A stretch of DNA of 64,000 nt from Caprimulgus europaeus. Taxonomy: Eukaryota; Chordata; Aves; Caprimulgiformes; Caprimulgidae. The stretch lies in the NCBI GenBank assembly GCA_907165065.1, contig OU015525.1:577754-641753 (forward strand). Direction: 5' to 3'. A program made the translations under genes and the position numbers. How positions within the stretch are numbered: the stretch's first letter is position 1; each line of letters opens with the position of its first letter. The notes beneath the pieces are model-generated. The model was not told the DNA's origin and ran no database searches. It saw only the letters and a list, made by a program, of their open reading frames with translations. Positions 60,001 through 64,000 of this stretch are shown piece after piece.

Positions 60001-62961
60001 AATGCTAATGTTTGCTTTAGAGAGAGCCAACAGAGCAGCCAGAATGCAGCTGAGAGACCTATAACGCAGTTGAGGATGCTCTCATCCCAGAATGAGCCTC
60101 GATGATCTCAAAACATGCCACAGGACTGCAAAACCATGGAGATTTGGATGAGCCTACAGAGTGGGACAACCCATCTGGAGCACTGCATCCAGTGCTGGGG
60201 CCACCAACAGCACAAGGACATGGAGCTACTGGGGCCAGCCCAGAGGAGGCCACCAGGATGAAGCCAGGGCTGGAGCAGCTCTGCTGTGAGGACAGGCTGA
60301 GAGAGTTGGGGCTGTTCAGCCTGGAGAAGAGAAGGCTCCAGAGAGACCTTCCAGTGGCCTCCCAGTACCTGAAGGGGCTCCAGGAAGGCTGGGGAGGGAC
60401 TTTGGCCAAGGGCAGGGAGTGAAAGAACAAGGGGTGATGGCTTGGAACTGGCAGAGGGGAGATGGAGCTGAGATGTGAGGAAGAAATTGTTTGGTGTGAG
60501 GGTGGTGAGACCCTGGCCCAGGTTGGCCAGAGAAGCTGTGGCTGCTCCTCCCTGGAAGTGTTCTGGGCCAGGTTGGATGAGGCTTTGAGCAACCTGGTCT
60601 AGTGGAAGGTGTCCCTGCTGCTGGCAGGGGGGTTGGGACTGGATGAGCTTTGAGGTCCCTTCCAGCCCAAACCAGTCTGGGATTCAGTGATTAACAAGAC
60701 TGGCAGCTGGGTTTAAGGATGGTTCTTGATGTTGCTTTTTCTTCCTGCAGTGGACAGAAAACAAACACTGCAAAAGCAGAAGCCTCCCACATGAACTTGC
60801 TGTGATAGCAGCTGGGTCCAGAGCTGCCAAAAGACAGGATCCATCACAGTGAGGACAAGAGGAAATGGGCTCCAGTTGTGGCCAGGGCAGTTGAGATGGG
60901 ATGTGAGGAAGAATTTCTTTGCTGAAAGGGTTCTGAGGCATTGGAAGGGGTTGCCCAGGGCAGTGGTGGAGTCCCCATCCCTGGAGGTGTGTAAAAGCCG
61001 GGCAGATGAGGTGCTCAGAGATCTGGTTTAGTAGTGCACAGGTATGGTTGGACTCAATGATCTCAAAGGTCTTTTCCAACCATGGAAACAGGCTGCTAAT
61101 CCAGGGACACACAGGTTCACTCTGTTGCAGATTTCACAGTGGGTTCATTACTAAGAAGTCATCTGGTGTAATTTGTAGAACTCCTGGAGGACTCATGAAG
61201 GTTTCATTGGGTTTGGTTTTTAGGAAAGGAGTGCAGCTGGCTACAAGCACCTTGAGTCCCCTTTGTTAAGGTATCTTCCTGGTCATCCAGGGTTGGCTGC
61301 TCCTCAGGAGTTTTTCATTTGAAGCCATGCTGGGCAAGTCACTTCACTCAATGAAAACAGACAGAGCCACCTCTGCTGTCTACAGACCCATGACACTGCA
61401 GGAGATAATGCTGCACAGATCCTTTACCTGCTGCCTTTTAGCTACAGGTGAGAAGGACAATCTCCTCCTTCTCCCCTTGCAAAGAGCCTGAGGAGAAGCA
61501 CAGCCCAGCTGTAAGGCCAGGAGCTCATACCTGGGGCAAACAGGAGATGAAGAGAATCATCTCGAATGACCTTGGAGACGCAGCAGGTTCTCCCCCCTCC
61601 CATGAACACCAGAGGTGCTAGAGAAGTGATCTGCAAGCACAAGATAGAGCCATGAAATCCAAGAAAAGGGAGGTTTTGGAACACAGTGCAGAGGAAATAT
61701 TTTTCCACTGTGCAACTGTCCCTTTGAAATCCCCCACGCTGTGTTCCTGCTTCATCCAGCGAGAACGGAGGGCGACTCACTCTGCTCTCCCTAGGAGCCA
61801 GAACCAAATTCCTCAGAAACAATGTCAGAGATGGAGGAGCCACACATAAAATAAACCTCACTGATGTTGTGATTCGCTCCACTTTGTAGAGAAACAAAGA
61901 AAAACCCATCCAAAAACCAGAAAAGCTTTAAATCGAGATTTATGACTTTGTCTGAAGGGATCAGACACCCACACCTCATATTCATCAGCCTAAACTTCAA
62001 GGCAACTTGAAGAGTCTCAGCACAAGTCTCACAGTGGGGAGATCAAACAAGGATCCTGCAGCCTGGGAGGGCAGCCAGCTCCTGGTGCACCACTCAAGAT
62101 TCTCATCAGGTGGCATTAATTAAATTCTTCTGTACAAACACCACGGGGAAAAGCCACCTAAGGGTGAGGGACAGCGCCCTGATCACCTCTAAAGGTAAGG
62201 TGGTATTTATTAGTGGGACTCAAGATCATCCATGTGGCCTCCCAACCCAACAGCAACCACTGGGTGAGCAGTGTCCAGTGGAAATTTAACTGGGTGCAAG
62301 TAAGAAGTCAAGAGCCTGCAGGAAGAACACAGTACAAGCACAGGAGGACAGCAGATGTTATCCCCAGTGACATGAATACCCTGGTGCAGTGTAAGACAAG
62401 ACAGAAGAGTTGTGCTTTGAGGGAGGAAACAAAATCACCAGGGAAAAAACCCAGCACCATGCACTGACTGAAATTCAGACTGTCATCCTCATGGCAGGGA
62501 AGGAAGCTCCTGAAGCCTCCTCAGCCTTTCCAACAGACACCTCAAAGCAGAGCTGTACTCCAGAGAAGCTTTACACTGTGTTTGGGGTCACTGGTCTGGT
62601 TGTTGTGACACCAGGTCTTTAACAGGTTTTAATTGCCTTCAAAAGGTCCCTCCACCACCTGCTTCTTGCCCTAAGCAGAAATTCTTACAGCCCTGAGACA
62701 AGTGGAAGGTGGAACAGAGAGCAAACGAGCAGCAGCCAGCCTTCTCTCAGGTGAGGTCTTAAAAATAACGTGTTCAGGAAAGAAATCACAGAGCAAACTC
62801 TCCTGTGTTTGCTGCCACCCCTCCCCACATACATACTGCTTCATGGCTATCAGCTTGGAGTCCATGCTCTCCTGCTTCCCCTTCATCACCTGGATGTCAG
62901 TCAGTAACTTGGTGACGTTGTCTTGCCGAACCTTTATATCCTCATTCTTTATACTGGACAC
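11396..62961 (-). CDS. HSF1: Heat shock factor 1 (HSF1), exons 4-13, N-terminal exons outside the window
   Basis: HSF1 is the stress-activated transcription factor. It trimerises through HR-A/B, binds heat-shock elements in the nucleus and induces chaperone genes. Ten minus-strand exons are present: 62837-62961, 37801-37876, 37338-37399, 34930-35026, 28591-28727, 26408-26641, 16275-16380, 16026-16091, 12568-12637 and 11396-11601. All introns are GT-AG and the exons join to 1,179 nt (392 aa plus stop). Seen in order: the HR-A/B coiled coil, the RQYSLEH site, the regulatory domain with [10 protein letters not shown], the EEASPG serine, HR-C, and the C-terminal activation domain with FELGEGSYF. 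Human HSF1 has 529 residues, so about 137 residues (the winged-helix DNA-binding domain) should lie beyond 64,000. Exon numbers assume the 13-exon vertebrate gene. No frameshift or internal stop was found. The gene spans more than 51 kb here, inflated by CR1 and LTR insertions. Confidence 0.97.
11884..12090 (-). mobile_element. CR1 LINE 3' fragment (family E)
   Basis: The reverse complement ends GGAGCTTAAAG-type CR1 tail after GGGGGGTTGGACTGGGTGAT. It is the same subfamily as the interrupted copy at 47,745-48,344. Confidence 0.8.
12091..12266 (-). mobile_element. CR1 LINE 3' fragment (family B)
   Basis: The reverse complement carries GAAGCTGTGGCTGCTCCTCC and GGGGGTTGGGACTGGAGGAG, diagnostic of the family B copies in this window. 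Confidence 0.85.
12568..12637 (-). CDS. HSF1: HSF1 exon 12
   Basis: A 70-bp exon encoding [18 protein letters not shown] and then GAADA plus one base of the next Gly codon. Acceptor CCCTGCAG, donor GTACCG. It corresponds to the human IQELLSPQE segment. Confidence 0.93.
12638..13542 (-). other. HSF1: HSF1 intron 11, left part
   Basis: Unique-looking sequence with an AT-rich TTTTA tract near 12850-12890. No coding exon. Confidence 0.5.
13543..13800 (+). mobile_element. CR1 LINE 3' fragment (family A)
   Basis: Begins GGGCTCCAGTTGTGGCCAGG and ends with the CR1 tail TTTTCCAACCCAGG. It is 5'-truncated and antisense to HSF1. Confidence 0.85.
13866..13943 (-). mobile_element. CR1 LINE tail (family C)
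   Basis: The reverse complement reads GGGGGGTTGGACTGGGTGAT then TCCAGAGGTCCCTTCCAACC, the last ~78 bp of a family C copy. Confidence 0.8.
13953..14098 (-). mobile_element. CR1 LINE tail (family B)
   Basis: About 145 bp of family B 3' end on minus, adjacent to the family C tail. Confidence 0.8.
14532..15229 (+). mobile_element. Solo LTR, avian ERVL-like (LTR2)
   Basis: Starts TGTCCTGGTTCCACTAGGAC and ends AACCACCACAACA, with the GAGCGAGCGAGCGGCTGCG block near the 3' end. It resembles LTR4 at 50,004 more than LTR1 or LTR3. It is antisense to HSF1, with no internal region attached and no convincing target duplication. Confidence 0.88.
15016..15067 (+). repeat. (TTC)n tract inside LTR2; (GAA)n in HSF1 sense
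   Basis: About 17 uninterrupted TTC triplets, flanked by (TTA)n on both sides. The HSF1 pre-mRNA would carry (GAA)n. Confidence 0.97.
15230..16025 (-). other. HSF1: HSF1 intron 11, right part
   Basis: Unique-looking intronic sequence between LTR2 and exon 11. No repeat or exon recognised. Confidence 0.5.
16026..16091 (-). CDS. HSF1: HSF1 exon 11 (66-bp alternative exon)
   Basis: Exactly 66 bp, phase 0-0, encoding 22 residues from [10 protein letters not shown] to LDSSLAS. Acceptor CCTTTGGCAG, donor GTGAGT. Mammalian HSF1-alpha and -beta isoforms differ by inclusion or skipping of this 22-residue exon. Its length and symmetry are kept here, so skipping would leave the frame intact. Confidence 0.95.
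16275..16380 (-). CDS. HSF1: HSF1 exon 10 (HR-C)
   Basis: Encodes [20 protein letters not shown] and then [15 protein letters not shown]. This is HR-C, the hydrophobic heptad that folds back on HR-A/B to hold the monomer inactive. Acceptor CTCTTGCACAG, donor GTGAGT. Confidence 0.97.
16381..17446 (-). other. HSF1: HSF1 intron 9, unique part next to exon 10
   Basis: Unique-looking sequence without CR1 or LTR homology. Open frames here are short and unremarkable. Confidence 0.5.
17447..17680 (-). mobile_element. CR1 LINE 3' fragment (family D)
   Basis: Contains GGGACCCACCAGGACCACCC and CCATGGCCCTGAGGGCCTTG, shared with the plus-oriented copy at 32,758-33,056. Confidence 0.8.
17806..18024 (+). 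mobile_element. CR1 LINE tail (family B)
   Basis: Begins AGGAAGAAACTGTTTGGTGT and ends CCAGTCCCTGGTTCTATGAT. Confidence 0.85.
18025..19146 (-). other. HSF1: HSF1 intron 9, unlabelled stretch
   Basis: No repeat family or exon recognised. Overlapping 150-200-codon open frames on plus (18,439-19,032) have no splice context or domain content. Confidence 0.4.
19147..19648 (+). mobile_element. CR1 LINE 3' fragment (family A)
   Basis: About 500 bp containing GACCTGGAGGTGCTGGAGCG and GGGATGTGAGGAAGAATTTC, ending AGGCAGTTCTGGGATTCC. A good reference copy for family A. Confidence 0.9.
19649..20391 (-). other. HSF1: HSF1 intron 9, unlabelled stretch
   Basis: Unique-looking sequence between two CR1 copies. 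No exon recognised. Confidence 0.4.
20392..21226 (+). mobile_element. CR1 LINE 3' fragment (family B, long)
   Basis: About 835 bp. It includes the decayed C-terminal reverse-transcriptase region (CATGGAGTTCAACAAGGGCA) and the family B 3' end with CCAGTCCATGATTCGATGAT. Confidence 0.9.
21227..23304 (-). other. HSF1: HSF1 intron 9, 2-kb repeat-poor stretch
   Basis: No CR1 or LTR similarity seen. GC-rich at 21,290-21,420 and AT-richer at 22,140-22,420. A short (CAA)n lies at 23,145-23,158. No exon recognised. Confidence 0.5.
23305..23922 (+). mobile_element. CR1 LINE 3' fragment (family A)
   Basis: Starts within the RT C-terminus (GGCCAAGGCCAAGGGCACCC) and ends TTCCAGTTGAGACAGTTCTG. Confidence 0.9.
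23923..24537 (-). other. HSF1: HSF1 intron 9, unlabelled stretch
   Basis: No repeat family or exon recognised. T-rich around 24,390-24,420. Confidence 0.4.
24538..24620. repeat. Short tandem array, about 20-bp unit
   Basis: Four degenerate copies of ACAAACATCTCCTCCAAAG-like sequence directly upstream of a CR1 copy. Confidence 0.7.
24621..25258 (+). mobile_element. CR1 LINE 3' fragment (family B) with internal deletion
   Basis: Starts in the RT region (GTCAGTGACATGGACAGTGG, CAAGTTTGCTGGTGACACC). Compared with the copy at 20,392 it jumps at about 24,955 from CTGTGCCCTGGGCTG to GGGAGGGACTTTGGCCAAGG, losing roughly 300 bp. Confidence 0.88.
25259..26407 (-). other. HSF1: HSF1 intron 9, stretch next to exon 9
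   Basis: Mostly unique-looking. A 32-bp unit (GAAGAGGAATGGGAGAGG and following) is duplicated at about 26,183-26,246. No exon other than exon 9. Confidence 0.5.
26408..26641 (-). CDS. HSF1: HSF1 exon 9 (regulatory domain)
   Basis: A 234-bp exon, acceptor GTCTCTCCCAG and donor GTAAGT. It encodes [36 protein letters not shown] and, at the end, [10 protein letters not shown]. Human HSF1 has a phosphorylation-dependent SUMO motif (Lys298/Ser303/Ser307) and Ser326 here; all the equivalent residues are present. Relative to human DERPLSSSPLV the exon 8/9 join is three residues shorter. Confidence 0.97.
26642..28221 (-). other. HSF1: HSF1 intron 8, left part
   Basis: Unique-looking sequence. A 27-bp unit containing CACCTCGAGGGA is duplicated at about 27,597-27,652. 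No exon recognised. Confidence 0.5.
28222..28474 (+). mobile_element. CR1 LINE 3' fragment (family A)
   Basis: Begins CGGCCTCCAGTTGTGCCCAG and ends CCATTCTGGGATTCTGTG. It lies about 120 bp from HSF1 exon 8 and is antisense to it. Confidence 0.87.
28591..28727 (-). CDS. HSF1: HSF1 exon 8
   Basis: A 137-bp exon encoding [15 protein letters not shown], then [20 protein letters not shown] and SGSLDE plus two bases. Acceptor TCATTTCAG, donor GTAGGC. It matches the human PSPAYSSSSLYAPD and SGPIISDITELAP segments. Confidence 0.96.
28728..29320 (-). other. HSF1: HSF1 intron 7, stretch next to exon 8
   Basis: AT-rich at 28,880-29,060. No repeat or exon recognised. Confidence 0.5.
29321..29582 (-). 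mobile_element. CR1 LINE 3' fragment (family B), tail missing
   Basis: Family B on minus, from GTACCTGAAGGGGCTCC to GGAAGGTGTCCCTGCAGG. The last ~60 bp of the element are absent at the low-coordinate end. Confidence 0.82.
29583..29852 (+). mobile_element. Chimeric CR1 piece with a non-CR1 5' segment
   Basis: A 40-bp non-CR1 segment (AAAGCCACAGACTCCTGTTG) is followed by a CR1 3' piece (29,622-29,669). That piece is joined directly to an upstream part of family A (CCTGGAGGTGCTGGAGCG, to about 29,852). The order of CR1 parts is reversed relative to an intact element. Confidence 0.7.
29853..30880 (-). other. HSF1: HSF1 intron 7, unlabelled stretch
   Basis: Unique-looking sequence. No repeat family or exon recognised. 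Confidence 0.45.
30881..31955 (-). mobile_element. CR1 LINE 3' fragment (family C) with RT C-terminus
   Basis: The longest CR1 here, about 1.07 kb. The minus frame shows [19 protein letters not shown] and [14 protein letters not shown], the conserved RT C-terminal region of CR1 ORF2 (consensus FADDTKL). The catalytic-core Asp is changed (FAGD) and the frame is broken further on, so it is a dead fragment. Confidence 0.92.
32257..32540 (+). mobile_element. CR1 LINE 3' fragment (family B)
   Basis: Begins GGCAGGGAGTGAAAGAACAA and ends AATCAGTCTGGGATTCTATG. Confidence 0.87.
32758..33056 (+). mobile_element. CR1 LINE 3' fragment (family D)
   Basis: Contains GGTTCTTGAGGCAGAGGGTG and AAGGCCCTCAGGGACATGGT, and ends TTTCATGCTTCTATGATT. 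Confidence 0.82.
33207..33832 (+). mobile_element. Solo LTR, avian ERVL-like (LTR3)
   Basis: Starts TGTCCTGGTTTGAGCTGGGC and ends AACCACCACA. It is very close to LTR1 through the CTCTCTGGCTCTCGCTC block. Flanks are CCACC and CCACT (4 of 5 bases), a plausible target duplication. Antisense to HSF1; short (TTA)n centre. Confidence 0.88.
34069..34384 (-). mobile_element. CR1 LINE 3' fragment (family B)
   Basis: Begins TGGAATCACAGAATCCCAGA; the reverse complement carries the family B 3' end and part of its upstream region. Confidence 0.87.
34385..34929 (-). other. HSF1: HSF1 intron 7, stretch next to exon 7
   Basis: Unique-looking sequence. No repeat or additional exon recognised. Confidence 0.5.
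34930..35026 (-). CDS. HSF1: HSF1 exon 7
   Basis: A 97-bp exon completing Ile, then [20 protein letters not shown] and [12 protein letters not shown]. It includes RQYSLEH, equivalent to the human RQFSLEH Ser230 phosphosite. Acceptor TCTTTTGCAG, donor GTGAGT. Confidence 0.97.
35731..36490. repeat. 36-bp VNTR, about 21 copies, in HSF1 intron 6
   Basis: Unit GGATGAGACTGGAAGAACAG then GAGCCCAGCTCATCCA (36 bp). Two variants alternate in blocks (CCCAGCTC or CCCATCTC). Three units carry a 1-bp deletion (ACAGGGCCC) at 36,051, 36,374 and 36,481, and one lacks AG near 35,886. As 36 is divisible by three, open frames run through it on both strands until the deletions. Confidence 0.97.
36556..36722 (+). 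mobile_element. CR1 LINE tail (family C)
   Basis: Contains GTGGAGTCTCCATCTCTGGA and GGGGGGTTGGGCTGGATGAT and ends TGGGATTCTCTG, directly after the VNTR. Confidence 0.87.
37338..37399 (-). CDS. HSF1: HSF1 exon 6
   Basis: A 62-bp exon encoding [20 protein letters not shown] plus AT. Acceptor CCTCCTCACAG, donor GTAAGT. It is essentially identical to vertebrate HSF1 just after HR-B. Confidence 0.97.
37400..37800 (-). other. HSF1: HSF1 intron 5
   Basis: A 401-bp intron. No repeat or extra exon seen. Confidence 0.8.
37801..37876 (-). CDS. HSF1: HSF1 exon 5 (end of HR-B)
   Basis: A 76-bp exon encoding [20 protein letters not shown] and KVVNK. Acceptor CTCTTGCAG, donor GTAAAT. It carries the continuing heptads of the trimerisation coiled coil. 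Confidence 0.98.
37877..38720 (-). other. HSF1: HSF1 intron 4 (37,877-62,836), left end
   Basis: Start of a 25-kb intron splitting the HR-A/B coiled coil. This stretch is unique-looking; the rest of the intron is itemised in the following entries. Confidence 0.6.
38721..39240 (+). mobile_element. CR1 LINE 3' fragment (family A)
   Basis: Contains GACCTGGAGGTGCTGGAGCG through GGTGTTTAAAAGCCAGGTAG to AACCATTCTGTGATTGTC. Confidence 0.9.
39641..40520 (+). mobile_element. CR1 LINE 3' fragment (family C, long)
   Basis: Starts in the RT region (TTTGCTGATGACACGAAGCT, encoding FADDTKL) and ends CCACTCTGGGATCCTGTG. It is closely related to the copies at 58,813 and 30,881. Confidence 0.92.
40521..41401 (-). 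other. HSF1: HSF1 intron 4, GC-rich repeat-free stretch
   Basis: CpG-rich at about 40,580-40,700 and 40,815-40,920, then AT-rich at 41,040-41,200. No repeat or exon. It could hold a regulatory element, but nothing shows this directly. Confidence 0.4.
41402..41917 (+). mobile_element. CR1 LINE 3' fragment (family A)
   Basis: Family A from GTGCTGGGGTCAGTGTTGGG to CAACCTCAATGATTCTCTGG. Confidence 0.9.
41953..42156 (+). mobile_element. CR1 tail preceded by a shared non-CR1 segment
   Basis: AAATCCTTGTGTAAAGCCAC and the following 27 bp match 29,580-29,626. A CR1 3' end (CAGTGGTGGAGTCCCCATCC to GATTCTGTGATTCTATT) follows directly. Confidence 0.75.
42157..44045 (-). other. HSF1: HSF1 intron 4, 1.9-kb repeat-poor stretch
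   Basis: No CR1 or LTR homology seen. CpG-rich at about 43,595-43,640. Open frames up to 200 codons on plus, partly reading into the next CR1. No supported gene. Confidence 0.45.
44046..44428 (+). mobile_element. CR1 LINE 3' fragment (family A)
   Basis: Begins GAGAACAAGTGTGCTGAGTT; stops at TTGGACTTGATGAGCTTCTG, lacking the last ~30 bp of the family tail. Confidence 0.87.
44647..44886 (+). mobile_element. CR1 LINE tail (family C)
   Basis: Begins CACAAACTGGGACACCAGAA and ends CACCAGTCTGGGATCCTGGG. Confidence 0.87.
45247..45523 (-). mobile_element. CR1 LINE 3' fragment (family A-like)
   Basis: Starts TCATAGAATCACAGAATCAG, the reverse complement of the classic CR1 tail with two copies of the ATTCTRTG octamer. 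Confidence 0.9.
45692..45923 (+). mobile_element. CR1 LINE internal fragment (family B), 3' end missing
   Basis: Matches 20,759-20,991 of the long family B copy but stops at AAGTGGCAGAGGA without the conserved 3' end. Confidence 0.85.
46814..47390 (-). mobile_element. CR1 LINE 3' fragment (family B)
   Basis: The reverse complement is collinear with 20,650-21,215, ending in CAGTCCATGGTTCTATGA. Confidence 0.9.
47398..47460 (+). mobile_element. CR1 LINE tail (family B)
   Basis: GGTTGGAACTGGGTGAGCTT to CCATGAGTCAATGAC: about 60 bp of plus-oriented tail facing the minus copy to its left. Confidence 0.75.
47745..47906 (+). mobile_element. CR1 LINE (family E), left half of an interrupted copy
   Basis: Runs from GGAGCACCAGGACAAGG to CATTCAAGGTCAGGTTGAAC, matching the reverse complement of 11,970-12,100. 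It resumes at 48,230. Confidence 0.8.
47907..48229 (+). mobile_element. CR1 LINE 3' fragment (family A) nested in family E
   Basis: 5'-truncated family A (TGAGAGGAGGGTGGAGAGAG to GGGATTCTGTGAT) inserted into an older family E copy. Confidence 0.82.
48230..48344 (+). mobile_element. CR1 LINE (family E), right half of the interrupted copy
   Basis: GGGGCTTTGAGCAACCTGAT to ACCATTCTGTGATTCTCTGA, the collinear continuation of 47,745-47,906. Confidence 0.8.
48345..50003 (-). other. HSF1: HSF1 intron 4, 1.7-kb stretch with long chance frames
   Basis: No CR1 or LTR homology seen. Two overlapping plus frames (49,265-49,813 and 49,410-49,835) and a minus frame (49,156-49,698) cover the same DNA, with no domain I recognise. 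Confidence 0.4.
50004..50688 (+). mobile_element. Solo LTR, avian ERVL-like (LTR4)
   Basis: Starts TGTCCTGTTCCACTAGGACA and ends AACCACCACA. It is near-identical to LTR2 outside the microsatellite. Flanks CTCAC and CTCCC agree at 4 of 5 bases, a plausible target duplication. Antisense to HSF1. Confidence 0.9.
50456..50530 (+). repeat. (TTATTC)n microsatellite inside LTR4
   Basis: About 12 perfect hexamers at the position where LTR2 has (TTC)n. Confidence 0.96.
50689..51288 (-). other. HSF1: HSF1 intron 4, unlabelled stretch
   Basis: Unique-looking sequence. No repeat or exon recognised. Confidence 0.45.
51289..51348 (-). mobile_element. CR1 LINE tail, about 60 bp
   Basis: ATTCACAGAATCAGAGAGGT then GAAAAGACCTCTAGGATCAT, the reverse complement of a CR1 tail. 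Confidence 0.8.
51497..51663 (-). mobile_element. CR1 LINE 3' fragment (family A), cut by an LTR
   Basis: Minus-oriented family A tail that stops at CCACCACTGCCCTGG, immediately before the LTR start at 51,664. Confidence 0.82.
51664..51846 (+). mobile_element. Truncated LTR, related to LTR1-4 (LTR5)
   Basis: TGTCCTGGGTTTGCTAGGAC start, then sequence collinear with the first ~180 bp of LTR2 but more divergent. It stops at GCAAAGGACTG, where a CR1 begins. Confidence 0.75.
51849..52322 (+). mobile_element. CR1 LINE 3' fragment (family A)
   Basis: Family A from AAGAAGGACCTGGAGGTGCT to AGGCAGTTCTGGGACTC. Confidence 0.9.
52323..53826 (-). other. HSF1: HSF1 intron 4, 1.5-kb repeat-poor stretch
   Basis: No repeat family or exon recognised. 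Confidence 0.45.
53827..54428 (+). mobile_element. CR1 LINE 3' fragment (family A)
   Basis: Starts in the RT C-terminus (CATCCTGGCCTGGATCAGCA) and ends CAGTGCTGGGATGCTGTGAT. Confidence 0.9.
54429..57058 (-). other. HSF1: HSF1 intron 4, 2.6-kb repeat-poor stretch
   Basis: Contains only a ~90-bp plus CR1 tail at 55,152-55,240 (GTTGGACTTGATGATCTCAG). Otherwise unique-looking and without exons. Confidence 0.5.
57059..57744 (+). mobile_element. CR1 LINE 3' fragment (family C)
   Basis: Starts ACCTGCTGGAGAGGAGCTCT and ends CCCCACCAGTCTGTGATAAC. Confidence 0.9.
57745..58812 (-). other. HSF1: HSF1 intron 4, unlabelled stretch
   Basis: Unique-looking sequence. No repeat or exon recognised. Confidence 0.45.
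58813..59632 (+). mobile_element. CR1 LINE 3' fragment (family C)
   Basis: Starts TCTGACCTGGACACACTGGA and ends CACCAGTCTGGGATCCTGTC. Very similar to 39,720-40,520. Confidence 0.92.
59633..60183 (-). other. HSF1: HSF1 intron 4, unlabelled stretch
   Basis: Unique-looking. AT-rich at 59,800-59,870 and 59,985-60,020. Confidence 0.45.
60184..60692 (+). mobile_element. CR1 LINE 3' fragment (family B)
   Basis: Runs from GCATCCAGTGCTGGGGCCAC to ACCAGTCTGGGATTCAGTGA. Confidence 0.9.
60853..61085 (+). mobile_element. CR1 LINE tail (family A)
   Basis: Begins GGACAAGAGGAAATGGGCTC and ends AAGGTCTTTTCCAACCATGG. Confidence 0.87.
61086..62836 (-). other. HSF1: HSF1 intron 4, right end
   Basis: A 1.75-kb repeat-poor stretch leading to exon 4. 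No other exon recognised. Confidence 0.5.
62837..62961 (-). CDS. HSF1: HSF1 exon 4 (start of HR-A/B)
   Basis: A 125-bp exon encoding [40 protein letters not shown] and K plus CA. Acceptor CTGTTTCCAG, donor GTATGT. It begins the leucine-zipper-like trimerisation region just after the DNA-binding domain and linker, and keeps the VTKLLT segment (human Thr142). Confidence 0.97.
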
Positions 62962-64000
62962 CTGGAAACAGAAAGGAAGATGTCAGTGATGTTTCCTTCC
63001 TATAAAATCATTATTTAAGCTTCAAAGTTGATACTGCAAATAATTCATCCCCCCCCTCCAGACCAACGGCTGCATTCACACCTCAGTGCCTTGTGTGGAG
63101 GGACTAAACCCAGCTGTCTGCAAAGCCAGCTTTCTGCAAACAGTGCTACCTGGAAACATCAAATTCTCCTGCAGCCTAACAATACCTGGGGGTGCTGGGC
63201 AACAGCAGCTGAACAGGAGCCAGCAGAGTGCCCAGGTGGCCAAGAAGGCCAAGGGCATCCTGGCCTGGATCAGCACCAGTGTGGCCAGTAGGAGCAGGGA
63301 AGTTCTCTTCCCCCTGCCCTGGGCACTGGTGAGGCCACAGCTCCAGTGCTGGGGTCAGTGCTGGGCCCCTGAGTCCAAGAAGGACCTGGAGGTGCTGGAG
63401 CGTGTCCAGAGAAGGGAACGGAGCTGGGGAAGGGTCTGGAGCACAAGTGTGCTGAGTTCAGGCTGAGGGAACTGGGGGTGCTGAGCCTGGAGAAAAGGAG
63501 GCTGAGGGGAGACCTTCTGGCTCTGTCCAAGTCCCTGCAAGGAGGGTGCAGAGAGGTGGGGGTGGGTCTGTTCCACCAAGGAGCAAGGGACAAGACAAGA
63601 GGAAATGGGCTCCAGTTGTGGCCAGGGCAGTTGAGATGGGATCTGAGGAAGAATTTCTTCACCCAAAGGGCAGTCAAGCACTGGCACAGGCTGCCCAGGG
63701 AGGTGGTGGAGTCACCTTCCCTGGTGCTATTTAAAAGATGGGTAGATGAGGTGCTTAGGGACATGGTTTAGAGGTGGAATTGGTAGTGTGATGATCTTAA
63801 ATGTCTTTTCCAACCACTATCATTCTGTGATTCTCTGAAAAAGTATCTTTTTGGCTCAGAAATACAGGGCTGAGGTAAATCTGAAGGCCTGCACACGAGC
63901 TGTTTGCTGATGCAAACCTTTGGACAGGCAATGGACCAAAACAGTCTCATCTATGACAACCCTGTAACTAAAACTTGGCAGCCACAAAGACCAGGGAGAA
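62962..64000 (-). other. HSF1: HSF1 intron 3 (partial, runs off the window)
   Basis: Upstream intron of HSF1. It contains a family A CR1 copy at 63,195-63,838 and otherwise unique sequence. Exons 1-3 are not in the window. Confidence 0.8.
63195..63838 (+). mobile_element. CR1 LINE 3' fragment (family A, variant tail)
   Basis: Starts GCTGGGCAACAGCAGCTGAA. It matches family A until about 63,650, then carries a different 3' part (CACCCAAAGGGCAGTCAAGC) before a CR1 tail ending CATTCTGTGATTCTCTGA. Confidence 0.88.

Noticed and set aside
1..64000. CRISPR arrays, tRNA or rRNA genes, phage or plasmid features.
   Set aside because: The tandem arrays lack the repeat-spacer pattern, no cloverleaf or rRNA sequence was seen, and the genes are spliced vertebrate genes.

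Overview
This window is vertebrate nuclear DNA, almost certainly from a bird. It is packed with 3' fragments of CR1-type LINEs (about 40, in several subfamilies) and with solo LTRs of one avian ERVL-like family. It also carries most of a heat shock factor 1 gene whose exons translate into a vertebrate HSF1 with avian-type substitutions. There is no prokaryotic gene organisation, rRNA, tRNA or CRISPR array.

Positions 1-6,520 are extremely GC-rich and built largely of minisatellites. Between the arrays I can assemble one small plus-strand gene of nine exons (2,678-6,158; poly(A) signal 6,496). Every junction has GT-AG signals and the frame is continuous. The predicted product is a 142-residue secreted protein: a signal peptide followed by a cysteine-free, acidic, Ser/Asp-rich chain. 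I do not recognise it. Introns 1, 5, 7 and 8 and the 5' flank each hold a different minisatellite, several with a unit of about 40 bp.

Positions 6,520-10,830 are intergenic: GC-rich sequence without a supportable gene, CR1 fragments, a solo LTR at 9,289-9,951 and microsatellites.

Positions 10,834-64,000 belong to HSF1 on the minus strand. Ten coding exons are present, corresponding to exons 4-13 if the gene has the usual 13. They run from the start of the HR-A/B oligomerisation coiled coil at 62,961 down to the stop codon at 11,396. Together they give 392 codons plus stop with no frame break. The DNA-binding-domain exons and promoter lie to the right of the window. The introns, one of them 25 kb, hold nearly all the CR1 copies, three complete solo LTRs, a truncated LTR, a 36-bp VNTR and a (GAA)n tract in the sense orientation. 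The secreted-protein gene and HSF1 converge tail to tail.
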